Shown: positions 34,559 to 45,375 of the stretch, in pieces
Layout: each line of letters starts with the position of its first letter
How positions within the stretch are numbered: position 1 is the stretch's first letter
NCBI GenBank assembly: GCA_039111635.1
Contig: JBCAQO010000004.1
Span: 1,364,001-1,428,000 of the forward strand
DNA length: 64,000 nucleotides
Direction of reading: 5' to 3'
Source of the DNA: Heterobasidion occidentale
Lineage: Eukaryota; Basidiomycota; Agaricomycetes; Russulales; Bondarzewiaceae
Made by a program: the position numbers and the translations under genes
The notes under the pieces: model-generated
Told to the model about the DNA's origin: nothing
The model's database searches: none
Seen by the model: only the letters and a program-made list of their open reading frames with translations

Positions 34559-34984
34559 GGATCGTGGGAGGCGGTGGGGGGCTCAGCCGATGCGCGATAA
34601 TCAGGAGCCTTTGACATTGGAAGTCAAGACCTGGAGCCCAGCTCAAACTCAAGGTTGCGTGGGCAATAGTGAGAAGCTGGTAGAAATACCGTGAGTACAC
34701 ACCGTCACATCTGGAAGGACAAAGACGGGACAAAGGCTGCGACATTGGATACAATCTTCCACGGCCACGCGCGCTTTTTGTGAGTAAACTGGAAGGGCAT
34801 CGTGACGCCAGACACTCAGAGGTTCGTACGTGATGACAGGTCCGAACTCAGTGGATTATTTAGAGACTATCGAGAGGGAAGACAAAAGGGGGAAATATCG
34901 GAACTGAGGGATGAGAGCAACAAGACGGAGCCTTTTAAGGGTTCTAGGAAACCATGTGAAAGTGTCCGGGTGCTAGAAAGGGAA

Positions 34985-35141
34985 TGTAAGTGTAAGTAGC
35001 AAGAAGGGTAAGTACGAGCATTGCGTCAATGCGGAAACGAGGAGCGGAGTGGTATGTGTCGCGGGGTACGGATCGGACAAGTAGTGTATGGTAAGTAGTG
35101 TAGATCGGACAAGTAAGCGTCGAGTAAGCGTAAGGCTTACA
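34985..35141 (-). repeat. possible 3' LTR of the minus-strand Ty3 fragment
   Basis: Read on the minus strand, a purine tract (GGGGCGTGGAGGGG) is directly followed by TGTAAGCCTTACG, and about 155 bp later comes CTTACACTTACA. TG...CA ends with inverted TGTAAG/CTTACA fit an LTR, but it is short and no second copy is present. Confidence 0.35.
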
Positions 35142-37489
35142 CCCCTCCACGCCCCGAAAGAAAAATTACAGGTTTAAGCGAATTGGAGGGCGTCGCGTTC
35201 GTTGCGGACGAGACGTATTTGCAGGTTGTGTAGCTGTAGGAGACAACGCTGAAAGGCCGCGGGTAGGTACGACGGCCGGCGGGGATTGAGTGCAGGCGAC
35301 CTCAGGGACGGCAGAACTAGTAGTGCCGTGAGGAGGCGCCTGTGCAGGTGAAGGGGCGTGCGATGGGATGGAGAAGGGGGATGTGTTGCAAGCATGCGAC
35401 ATCCAATGCTGGAGAGGGGAGGTCCCCGCGAGATCTGCTGCGGGCAACCAGCGCATGTTTTCTGAACCCCAGCCCTTCCAATGAACTAGATACTGTACAC
35501 CCCGACCGTGACGATGCTCATCAATGATATCCTTGACTTCCCAATTTGAGACCCCCTCTTTGTTGACCACAGGACCGGGACGCGCGAGGTCACGTGAGGG
35601 GAAGCGAGCGGGGTCGTTTGAAACGAATGGACGGAGTAGGCTGGCATGAAATGAGAGACAGGTGCCAGGCGACGCATTGGGGATGTCGAGTGTGTAGACG
35701 CTGCGAGCAGGATTTGCCTTGGTGACAGTGTATGGGCCATCAAAACGCGGCATGAACTTCGCTGCGTGGGCTTGACCAGTGGACTTGTAATCGCGGCGCC
35801 GGTGATAGGTGGATAGGTAAGCGTGGTCGACAACCGCGTAGGAATGTTCCGGACCACGGTGGCGGTTCGCCGATTCGGCCTGCGATAACTTGGCTGTGGT
35901 CAATGCATCTGCAGCGGCACGAGCAATGTCTTGAATATGCGCAACCGTTGCCTGCGCACGGCTCTCGGGGGAGCCGTCAATGAGGGGCCTTGAGGCACCA
36001 AGCAGGGGTGGCAGAACTCATGGGGAACGCCCCATCCTAAGCACAAAGGGGGAGACACCAGTAGAGGCGTTGACTGTGTTCATGATATGAAAACGCACCA
36101 ACGGCAGAGCATGAACCCAGCCCTTTTGAGAGCGGTTCACGTGAAAGCGAAGGCACTGGTTTACCATTTTGTTTGTTCTCTCGCTAGCCACGTCAGTTTC
36201 TGGGTGGAAGGACGTCGACATTTTAAGCTTGACACCTGTCAGCTTATGAAGCGAAGCCCAGAAACGCGAGAGAAAAAGCTTATCACAATCTGAAACAATT
36301 TCCAACTGAAGCCCATTTTCTGTGTACCAGTGTTCAAAAAAAACAGAAGCAAATTTCTCGGCCGTGAGATCGGTACACGTGGGTACCAGCCGGGCATCAG
36401 ACCCTGCGTGATCTGTCATTGTCACAATGGCATTGTAACCGTGCTCCTCCGGCAGCGGTCTGATGAAGTTGATCGCCACGCTGTTGCTGCGCTCCTCCGG
36501 GGTAGGCAGCGGGTGCAGAGGGCCCGAAGGATGAGAAGTGGGGGACTTATTGCGTGCGCATTCCACACAGGACAGGATGTAGGCACTCTCCAGGTCGTGC
36601 CATGTTTGGCCAGTAAAAGGAGCCACGGAGCGCCCCATAAGTCTTGTCGGCCCCAAAATGTCCAAGGGCGTCATGGGCCATGGTAAAGAGGCGCTCTCGA
36701 ACGTGCGGTGCCTGAGGGACGACCAAGCGAGAGCCAAGGAAGAGGAGCCCATCACGGTGTACTGCACTGGGCGAGGACGGCAGGTTCCGTAGCAGTTTTT
36801 GGGCAAAAGGGTCCTGTGCGTAGGCACTGCGGATCTCAGCAAGGAGCCATGGGTCGGATCCTATGGCAAGCATGGGAGCAACAGTGGGGGGAACCGTGGG
36901 GAGTGGAGCAGGTACAGCAGCAACAGAGGGGGACGGTTCCACCGGCAAGCCAAGAGGGCATCGGCCACGGAGTTTGCAGGCCCAGGAATGTATTGAATTT
37001 GGAAATCATACTGGGCAAGGGATTCTTGCCATCGGAGTTGACGCCGGGACAGGTCTCTCTGGGTGAGGAAATGCTCGAGTGTGCGATGATCCGTGCGGAC
37101 AAAAAAGGTAGAGCCCACCAAGTCGCACCGCCACTTCTCGCATGCACGCACAATTGCGAGCAGTTCCTTTTCATGAACCGGGTAATTCAACTGAGCCCCG
37201 GATAACTGCTGAGAATTGAAGGCCACTGGCCGTGCTGTTTCCCACGTTGGGCCGAAGGAAAGTACTGCCCCGGTGCGCCAATCACTCGCATCACATGTAA
37301 CAAAAAATTTGTTATCTTCGGGATGCAAGTGGTCGATCGTGGTTAAGCACTCACGACTTAACACTAATTCCTTAATCGCCTCAAATGCGGCCGCATGGGA
37401 GGGCTCCCAGCCAGGCCATCGTTTGTCGCAGTCCACTGAAGTGAGGGCTGACAAGTGGCGCGTGTGGTCCGCTAGGTGGGGCAAGAAGG
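35142..37489 (-). mobile_element. pol: decayed Ty3 chromovirus fragment, 5' half missing
   Basis: Read right to left it holds: the RNase H part of pol (37489-36861: FVTCDASDWRTGAVLS, YPVHEKELLAIVRACEKW, FFVRTDHRTLEHFLT), an integrase zinc-binding region (HDALGHFGADKTYGAL, later CVEC), an integrase core (36842-36018, SDCDKLFLSRFW, FHPETDVASERTNK) and a C-terminal part with a chromodomain (35903-35166: SNWEVKDIIDEHRHGRGVQY, LVHWKGWG). Gag, protease and reverse transcriptase are gone: the fragment stops exactly where the LTR at 37490 begins. Frames are shifted in several places, and the first integrase Asp is replaced (SVAINFI, usually D before F), so it is inactive. Confidence 0.85.
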
Positions 37490-38322
37490 TGTTAGGACCG
37501 CATCCTAACACGTGCTTCGCACGTGAATGGATGGGCTGGTCAAGTGCTTCGGACTTGCTACAGACTCGGACCACTCTCCATGACTCCTTACCATTTACAT
37601 GCTAACGCATGAATGCTGACTTCTAGTTCCTGATTCTTGATGTGGACAGACATTGGTTCCTGACCCCCGTTCCTGGTTCTTGATCGATCGAAGATGTGGA
37701 TGGACCTTAGTGATCGGATTGCTATATTTGGTTATATGGCAGGTCAATGAGGTATTCTAGCTTACGGATCTCGATCGTTGACTTCGGTACCTGAGAAGCG
37801 CACGGACCAGATCTTGATCCTGCCCTAGACACTTCTGTACGTAAATAGCCGAGATGAGCTTCTAAGAAGCTCAGCTCGTTCACCTGTAATACACTCGATC
37901 TCTGCACTGCACCCGGCGTCTGGCTACCTTCCTAGCCCACACTTCGTGATCTCTGTCAGATCTGAGAAACTCCTTACACGGTCTGACAAAGCACTGGACT
38001 CGTCTCCCTTCCCTCCCCTCCCTCTACTCATTCGCTTCTATACCGGACTAGCTGCCTTCCGCGTTCTCAGTTGGACACCCCCTCGTGTCATCTGTTGGAC
38101 AGGAGAAGATCATCCGGTTCCTCCTCATCATCGAGAAGACCTCGAAGATCACCTTCTCAATCTATTCGAGAACAAAGCAGACAGCGACCCCGAGTTCCTC
38201 GAAAGAGCCCAAAGACAATCCATCGTCTTTATCCATTGGAGTCTACGACTATACGAACCAGTGGAGTTTAGCCTAGGGACCCCTTTGTGCATCGGTGCAC
38301 GTGATAGGTCTCCGACCTAACA
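37490..38322 (+). repeat. 5' LTR of element 1
   Basis: Starts TGTTAGGA and ends CCTAACA. The first 21 bp form a hairpin with 8-bp arms TGTTAGGA/TCCTAACA; a second hairpin, CACGTG arms around CTTCG, follows at once. A TATA-like TAAATAG at 37842-37848 lies about 31 bp before AGCTCGTTCA (37873-37882), the predicted RNA start. GAGCTTCT...AAGCTC just upstream is another palindrome. Confidence 0.93.
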
Positions 38323-38324
38323 CT

Positions 38325-38334
38325 TGAACGAGCT
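38325..38334 (+). promoter_or_regulatory. self-complementary primer-binding site of element 1
   Basis: TGAACGAGCT, two bases after the LTR end, is the exact reverse complement of AGCTCGTTCA at 37873-37882 in the LTR. This is the Tf1 arrangement in which the RNA 5' end folds back and primes reverse transcription. Confidence 0.75.
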
Positions 38335-38335
38335 C

Positions 38336-39119
38336 TTTTATCCCTACCCTATTCAAGCTGGATCCCCAGCAGAAGCAGCTCTTTCTCTCATCAGTCAACA
38401 ACATTTTAGCAATCGCCAACAGGGTAAACCTAACGACAACCCCAGCGGCGACCCTTCAAGGGAGAATAAACAACCCCGGAACCATAGAAGTCGCAAGACA
38501 CCGGAACCCAGGAAAACTCTATTCAGGAATAGCCACACTCAGGCTACAACAAGCACCCGAAATATTTATAGACCTCCTTAAAACTGGATATAGATTTTCC
38601 GGGATTTGCTTCGTCAACGAACCAAAGACACCGTTCACCCTCATGGACAACGGAGAGCCCGACGTCATCCGAGCAAGGAACTGCGTCGAGATACACGATG
38701 GAAGACCGGACGATTTCCCCGTCGCCGTTATCCCCGATCTCAGAAGAACCATCGCAAGGAATATCGACACAGACGGAATCAGAGCGGAACTCGTCAAGAC
38801 CAAGGAGAACAGAGACCACGTCTCAATCCTCATCCACTGGACCTTCTCCTCAACCTAGGAAGACACACTGGAAGCCCCTAACTCTCTGCCAGTCCGAACA
38901 GAAATCGAAGGGATCGTTTTTATCATCAGAAGAGGAGAGTTCGCCCACAAAACTTATCATCTCCAAACCTTCATCTCGGGACACACATTCTCCGAGATCA
39001 TCCAACTCATCGACCAAATTGATATTTCCATCAACGAAATTATCAAAAGGGACCCAGACTTACAAGAAGCATTACAAGCTGGAAGAAGACAGGCAGTACC
39101 CTTCTTCTTCAAAGAATAA
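38336..39119 (+). CDS. ORF0 upstream of gag in element 1, interrupted by TAG
   Basis: A coding-like frame runs from 38336 to a TAA at 39117-39119, seven bases before the gag ATG and in the same frame as gag. It reads naturally (KLDPQQKQLFLSSVNNILAI, YRFSGICFVNEPKTPFTLMD, ISGHTFSEIIQLIDQIDISI, ALQAGRRQAVPFFFKE), with one in-frame TAG at 38856-38858. The first ATG is late, at 38643. It may be an N-terminal gag extension read through two stops, a separate leader protein, or a gag domain with its own start lost. No family recognised. Confidence 0.5.
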
Positions 39120-39125
39120 AGAACA

Positions 39126-40636
39126 ATGGACGAAGTCGCAGCGGGATACCCTCCCGGCTATAGAACAGACCCAGCAGAAGTCTACGGAGACTTACCCGAA
39201 GACGTCGACAAGGATCAACTTTATTACGACGAAAGGAAAGCACACTTCTACTACGCGGGAATCCTCACCGGATTCTTCCAACAACAAGGCAAGAGCGAAT
39301 ACAAATACGCAGCTCGGGGAGGAGAAATCGTCCACGCGGGACCCGACCTACACCTCGTTAAGGTCGAGGACTACATCGCAAGAAAGACCTTCGACAAGCC
39401 TGAATCACCGGCAAATCGGCATCGTGACTCGCCAAGACCACACATACATACTCTACCCAGAGAAACAGCCAGTGGAAGTCGAATCTCTAGAAGAAACACT
39501 CCCGCTACATCCCCCTTACAGGAGACCGCTCCCCAAGAAGACTTCCGAGCCTCAACACCGGAATTTGTCCCCGAACCGGAGTATTTTGAAGCACCAAGTG
39601 AAGATCAGGAACTGCCTAACGATCCAGAGCCCCCGCCCAATACAATGTCGGCAGATACTGGAAGTAATGAGTCCAAGGGGCCAGCTATGGCCAAACCCAC
39701 CACCTTCAGTGGAAACAGAAAACGAACCGAGCAATTCCTCCACGAAATCGACCTGATGTTCCTGGCCAGGAAGAAGGATTATGCAAACGAATTCGCCAAA
39801 ATCACTTATGCTCTATCGTATATGAAGGAAGGCTCAGCAGGGATATGGGCAAGAAACTTTACCCAGGCCAGGAACACGCTGAAAGATTGGAACAAATACA
39901 CTTGGGCAGACACGTCGGCTACACATCCGTCCGCAAAAAGATAGCCACCGACTTCGAGGAGTTCAACAAAGAAGCCGATGCCCGCGACAAACTGGCCCGA
40001 GTCAATCAGGGAAAGGAATCGTTTAACACCTACCTTCAGCTGTTTGAACAGCTCGCGGTGCTTGCCGGTGTAGACGAAGAAACCAAGAAGACCCATTTCC
40101 TGCGAGGACTCAAGTGGGAGTTGGCAAAGGGAATTTATGAAGATCCCTCTAAAGACGGGACATGGGAAGAACTAGTCGAGAAGGCCAAGAAACACGAAAG
40201 GATGCGCATCGCAAGGGACCGAGCATACGACCTCCAAAAAGGAAAATTCCAAATCTACACTCCGCGTACATTTTACGACGAAAGGGCACCCCCACGGAAC
40301 AACAGAGAGCCCCAATACAAACCTATGGACGTAGATGCAGCGGAAATGGAGGCCGACGCTGTCCGAACTCGCTTCAAGAAGCTTACCCCGGCGGAGAGAG
40401 ATCGACTTGCCAAAGAAGGAAAGTGCTTCTTTTGCAAGAAGCCCGGGCACATGGCGCGCAACTGTCCTTCTCGACCCAAGAGAAGATTCCAGCCCCCCGT
40501 CGCAGACCAGTGCGCGAAGCAGAAATGGACGAAGGACAATTCGACAATGAAGGACGTTGAAGAAGGAAAAAACAGAGTCAACCACATCCGCCAGATGATG
40601 ATGGAACTCAGTATGGAAGAAATCGAGGAAGTTTGA
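39126..40636 (+). CDS. gag: Gag of element 1, one-base shift in an A run
   Basis: Structural capsid/nucleocapsid protein. The first part (39126-39944) starts MDEVAAGYPPGYRTDPAEVY and carries the start of the capsid-like domain (TEQFLHEIDLMFLARKKDYA). It runs into a stop just after an A5 run at about 39935-39940. The second part, one frame back, continues KKIATDFEEFNKEAD, FLRGLKWELAKGIYEDPSKD and ends in a CCHC zinc knuckle (CFFCKKPGHMARNC) near 40425-40465. One extra A restores 504 codons. Either the A run is under-called, or a -1 ribosomal slip is used. Confidence 0.85.
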
Positions 40637-40647
40637 GCCTTTAGCGA

Positions 40648-43600
40648 CTCGAAGAATTTTTAAGGCCTCTCCCATCGGCAGCGGATGTGGAGAGTAGGAT
40701 TCTTGCAGGAATCAGGTACGCTCCTCTGGCCAGTAAAGATGCTGACCAAGAGCATGGACATCCAGATGTATTGTATCTTTCGGAAATGAAATCACATGGT
40801 GCACCATCCCTCCGACTCGAGACAATGCTCATAGGCAAGAATAGAAAAGCTGCTACACAGGCACTAGTGGACAGTGGAGCCACTGGAATCTTCATGCACC
40901 CTCGTTTCGTAGAAACACATCGAATCACTACACACAAAACCCCCACCCCTATCCCAGTCAGTACGGTCCAGAACACCGAATTCAAGGGAGGACCTATTAC
41001 GCGATTCGCCAACCTCAAATTACAGGTTCTAGGCGAAAAAGGGGGGTTGCATACAGAATCAGCAAGATTCTATATTGTGGAAATAGGAAAAGAGGAGGTC
41101 ATTTTAGGAACCGACTGGTTATTAGAACATAACCCAGAAGTCGACTGGCATGCCTACGGGCTACATTTTACCAGATGCCTGCCCTCCTGCCAAATAAAAG
41201 GAGGACCGGTAAAAGCTAAAAGAGCTACAAGAAAACCAGGACGTCCTAAACCAAGCATACGGCGCATGGAAACAGTACCGCAAATGGGCGACTACTCAAT
41301 ACCAGTGCAAAAGCCGGGAAAAGCAGTACCAGGTCGGAAAGTGGGAAACACCACAGTACCACATCCACGGACAATACCTACAAGTCCGGAGTTCACAACT
41401 CGAAGGTTGAATGCCGAACGTCTGAAGGCCCGAACCAGAAATTATAAGGTTCCAACATGGGCTGAAGAAGACGTTCCGGAGGACGGTGACGGATTTCCGG
41501 CACTTCCCTCCAAGGATCTTGAAGAAGATGGAGTCTATCTCGTTAGATGCCTGGATACAGGAACATTACAGGCACTGGAATTATACAACGACTCCGAAGA
41601 AGGCGTCGATATACATCGCGCTGAAACCACGGAACTTCCATACGCCAACACACCGGCTCAAGGAAGCAAACCTGCCAAAGCACCGACAGGAAAACAAACG
41701 AAGCACACCAACTCGCAAAGACTTGCAGAAGAAGCCGCCAAAGGGAAACCCGAACTATCCTTCGAAGAAATAGTACCGAAGGAATACTGGAATTATAGGA
41801 AGGTTTTCGAAGGTCGACCAAAGGGACAGCTACCGCTCTCTCGACCTTGGGATCACAAAATAGAAATCAAGGAAGGAATGGATCACTCGCTCAAACCCAA
41901 GCTATACAGTCTTAGTCCTGGAGAGCAAGTGGAACTCAAGAAATTCATAGACGAAAACCTCCAGAAAGGATTCATCCGGGAATCCAAATCGCACATGGCA
42001 TCCCCATTCTTCTTCATCAAGAAAAAGAACGGGAAACTACGACCAGTAATGGATTATCGCAAACTCAATGAAATAACAATCAAGAACAAGTACCCGTTGC
42101 CGATTATTCAAGAATTACTGGACCTTCTAGCCGAAGCCGTATACTTTTCACTAATGGATGTCGATACAGGATATAACAACGTACGCATGAAAGAAGGAAG
42201 CGAGAAACTGGCCGCGTTCGTCACCAATTTAGGAATGTACGAACCTCTGGTGATGTTCTTTGGATTAACCAACTCGCCGGCAACATTCCAAACTATGATG
42301 AACGCCCTCTTCAAAGACCTCATCTATGCCGGATTAGTGGCAATCTATATGGACGACATCCTAGTATTCTCTAAAACAATGGACGACCACATCAAGACAG
42401 TGCGAAAGGTTTTACAGATCTTACAAGACAACAATCTGTATCTACAACCCTCGAAGTGCCACTTCCACAAAAAGAAAATCGACTATCTTGGATACGTTAT
42501 ATCACACGGACATCTGGAAATGGACCCGATTAAAGTGGCCGGCATTATGGATTGGCCAACCCCTGGAAAAGTCAAGGAAGTGCAATCATTTTTAGGTTTT
42601 TGCAATTTTTATCGCAGGTTTATCAAAGATTACTCAAAAATAGCACGACCGCTATTTGAGTTAACACAGAAGGAACGCACCTGGGATTGGACACCAGCAT
42701 GCGAAGAAGCGTTTCAAACGCTAAAACAAATATTTACAGAATCTCCGGTGCTCGTTATGCCAGACACAAGGAACCCGTTCCGCATTGAATGCGACGCTTC
42801 CGACTTCGCCACCGGAGCAGTTTTATCACAAGTCGCCAAAGATGGAAAATGGCACCCATGTGCTTATATCTCCAAGTCGCTCTCACCAACAGAACGCAAC
42901 TACCCGATCTACGATAAAGAGTTGCTGGCGGTTGTTCGAGCTTTCGAAGCTTGGCGACACTATTTGGAGGGCGCCGACCACCCGGTAGACGTCTGGACGG
43001 ATCACAAGAACCTCGAATGGTTCCGTTCAAGCCAGAAACTAAACCGTCGACAAGCACAATGGTCACTCTACCTCTCGCGTTTCGACTACAAGTTGACGCA
43101 CAAGGCAGGAGTCACTAATAAATCCGACGGTCTGTCACGGCGTCCAGACCATAAAAAGGGGGTGGAATTTGACAATTCAGGCGAAACACTCTTGGAGCCC
43201 AAACTTTTCAATAACACAGAAAAGATCCGAAGACCTTTCGCAGAAATCAATGCCATCAATACAGACAACAGTTGGGACCCTCATCAAATACTTCACATTA
43301 GGGCAACTGGACGAGGAGGCGTTACCATAATAGACGACGACCTCCAGAAACGAATCATTGAAGAAAATAGGAAAGACGAATGGCTATTAGAAACCCTAGC
43401 CAAGATCAAAACCTTAGGACCTCGAAACATGAAGAAAGGTTTACAAGAATGGAACGAAGAAGAAGGATTGGTCCTTCACCGAGGAAAAATATATGTTCCT
43501 CGGAACGAACAACTTCGTCAAGATATCATCAAATTGAACCATGACAATCTAGCAGCAGGACATCCAGGACAAAGAGGAACTCTAGCCTTAGTCGGACAGG

Positions 43601-45180
43601 AATTTACTTGGCCAGGAATATCAAACACAGTTCACCAATACGTGGAAGGATGCGCCATCTGTCAATCCACCAAGAACGACACACATCCTACCATGGTACC
43701 ATTACAACCAACAGAAATCCCAGATCGACCCTTCGGAACAATAACCATGGATTTTATTACAGATCTACCAGAATCAAACGGATACAACTCGCTACATGTA
43801 GTAACCGATCGATTCACCAAAACTGCAGTAATAACTCCATGCCTGAAAAACATCGACTCTGATGGAACGGCCAAAATCTTGCTAGAAAACACCTGGAGAC
43901 GCTATGGATTGCCAGATAAAATCATATCGGATAGAGGAACTCAATTCGCTTCAAAAGTAGCGCAAGCCCTGCTCAAAGAATTAGGAATCAAATCCACTTT
44001 AAGCACAGCCTATCACCCACAGACAGACGGTGCTACTGAACGAACGAATCAGGAACTGGAACAATACCTAAGAGCATTTTGCAGCTCTTCACAGGACGAT
44101 TGGGCCGGATTAATCCCCTACGCGGAATACGCCCACAATACCTATCAGCACTCGGCCACGCAGAAGTCACCATTTGAACTTCTCCATGGATATCAACCAC
44201 GGGCTTACCCAGCCATCATCGGAAACACGAATGTCCCCACCGCTGATGCTCGCCTCGAAGCTCTGCAGCGTGCTAGGAAGGAAGCACAAGCCAGCCTCGA
44301 AATTGCAGCCGAAGCCATGAGGATACAGCACGACCGTTTTGGAACGGACCTGCCGCCTTTCAAGAAAGGAGATCAAGTATGGCTTGATGGGAAGAACATC
44401 CACACCGATCACCCATCAGAGAAACTGAGACCCAAACGCTTTGGGCCATTTGAAATCATTGACACCATAGGAAATGTCAACTTCAGGTTGAAACTGCCCA
44501 ACAGCTGGAAGCGCATTCATGACATCTTCCATGCTAGTTGACTCACGCCCTACAAGGAAAACGAGGTCTATGGTCCGAACTACCCTAAACCGGCTCCGGA
44601 CCTGATCGAAGGGCAAGAAGAATTCGAAGTCGAAGCCATTGTCGGAGCTAGACGCTTCGGACGATGGAAGATCCTGCAGTACCTGATCAAATGGAAGGGC
44701 TACCCGGAATCGGACAACTCTTGGGAAGCCGCGGCAAACGTCACTAACGCACAAGAAGCCATAAAGGACTTCTACCGCCGGCACCCTCGGGCAGTCAAAG
44801 GAATGGAAGCCTCCATTCTGGCCCTGGTGATCGAATTAGAACTCAACAGAGTAGCCGAAGAAGATCAAATCAGAAAGAAGCTCGAGAAGCATCCGATCGG
44901 AAAGAAGCTTCTCGCCACAGGATTAGCTATCCCCCAGATCATGGAAGAGATCGACAAACGAATGACGCAGCTAAAGAGGCTGCCCCTGGTTCCTCGATCA
45001 AAAGTGCCACCACTGACGATCAACGATCGAGAAGCACAGCCAAAGAAGCCCAATATAGACTCGTCTCGATCAAAGCTACAGCAGAAGCGATCGGACAGCT
45101 CTAATTGGCGGACTCAAGCATACCAGGAGCTACAAAAGCAGACCAACCGAGGATTGGCATGGCCAGGCAAACGGCTATGA
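40648..45180 (+). CDS. pol: Pol of element 1 (protease, RT, RNase H, integrase, chromodomain), one TGA
   Basis: One open frame begins after the gag stop in another frame; the first clear residues are ESRILAGIRYAPLA at 40687. Protease: ALVDSGATGIFMHP. Reverse transcriptase: PVMDYRKLNEITIKNKYPLP and YMDDILVFSKT. RNase [43 protein letters not shown]. Integrase: zinc region ending GCAICQSTKN, core MDFITDLPESNGYN, SDRGTQFASK and TAYHPQTDGATERTNQELEQ, then GPFEIIDTIGNVNFRLKLP. A TGA at 44539-44541 interrupts F-H-A-S-*-L-T-P-Y; beyond it the same frame holds the chromodomain (YEVEAI-like EEFEVEAIVGARR, YLIKWKGYPESDNSWE) and a Lys-rich tail. CGA to TGA is one explanation for the stop. Confidence 0.93.
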
Positions 45181-45318
45181 CCCCTTTCGACCCCACTCTA
45201 TCCACAGTAGCCGTTTACACCGTCGTCGCGACTCTTGCTCTCACCGCTGTCTCCATTGCCATCGCCCTTGTCCTCGGATCCCTTCACGCCGCTGCCACCA
45301 TTGGCATCTCCTCTGTTG

Positions 45319-45326
45319 TATAAAAG
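45319..45326 (+). promoter_or_regulatory. internal TATA box before ORF3 of element 1
   Basis: TATAAAAG lies after the pol stop (45180) and 57 nt before the ORF3 ATG at 45376, in a region with no other role visible. Element 2 has the same arrangement. Confidence 0.6.
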
Positions 45327-45375
45327 ACACCCTGCATCGGACAAAGACGTTCCTCAGCATCCCAGCTACCATTGA

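Larger units (their letters stand above)
31835..34720 (-). repeat. arm B of the large inverted duplication
   Basis: Reverse-complement counterpart of 17690-19805, about 2.1 kb once the 731-bp insertion at 33338-34068 is discounted. Boundaries are approximate; similarity is recognisable from near 34720 (intron-like CTTTGTCCTTCCAG junction) down to near 31835. The pair encloses 12 kb with the low-complexity gene, the DUF4112 gene and both AA14 genes. Confidence 0.8.
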
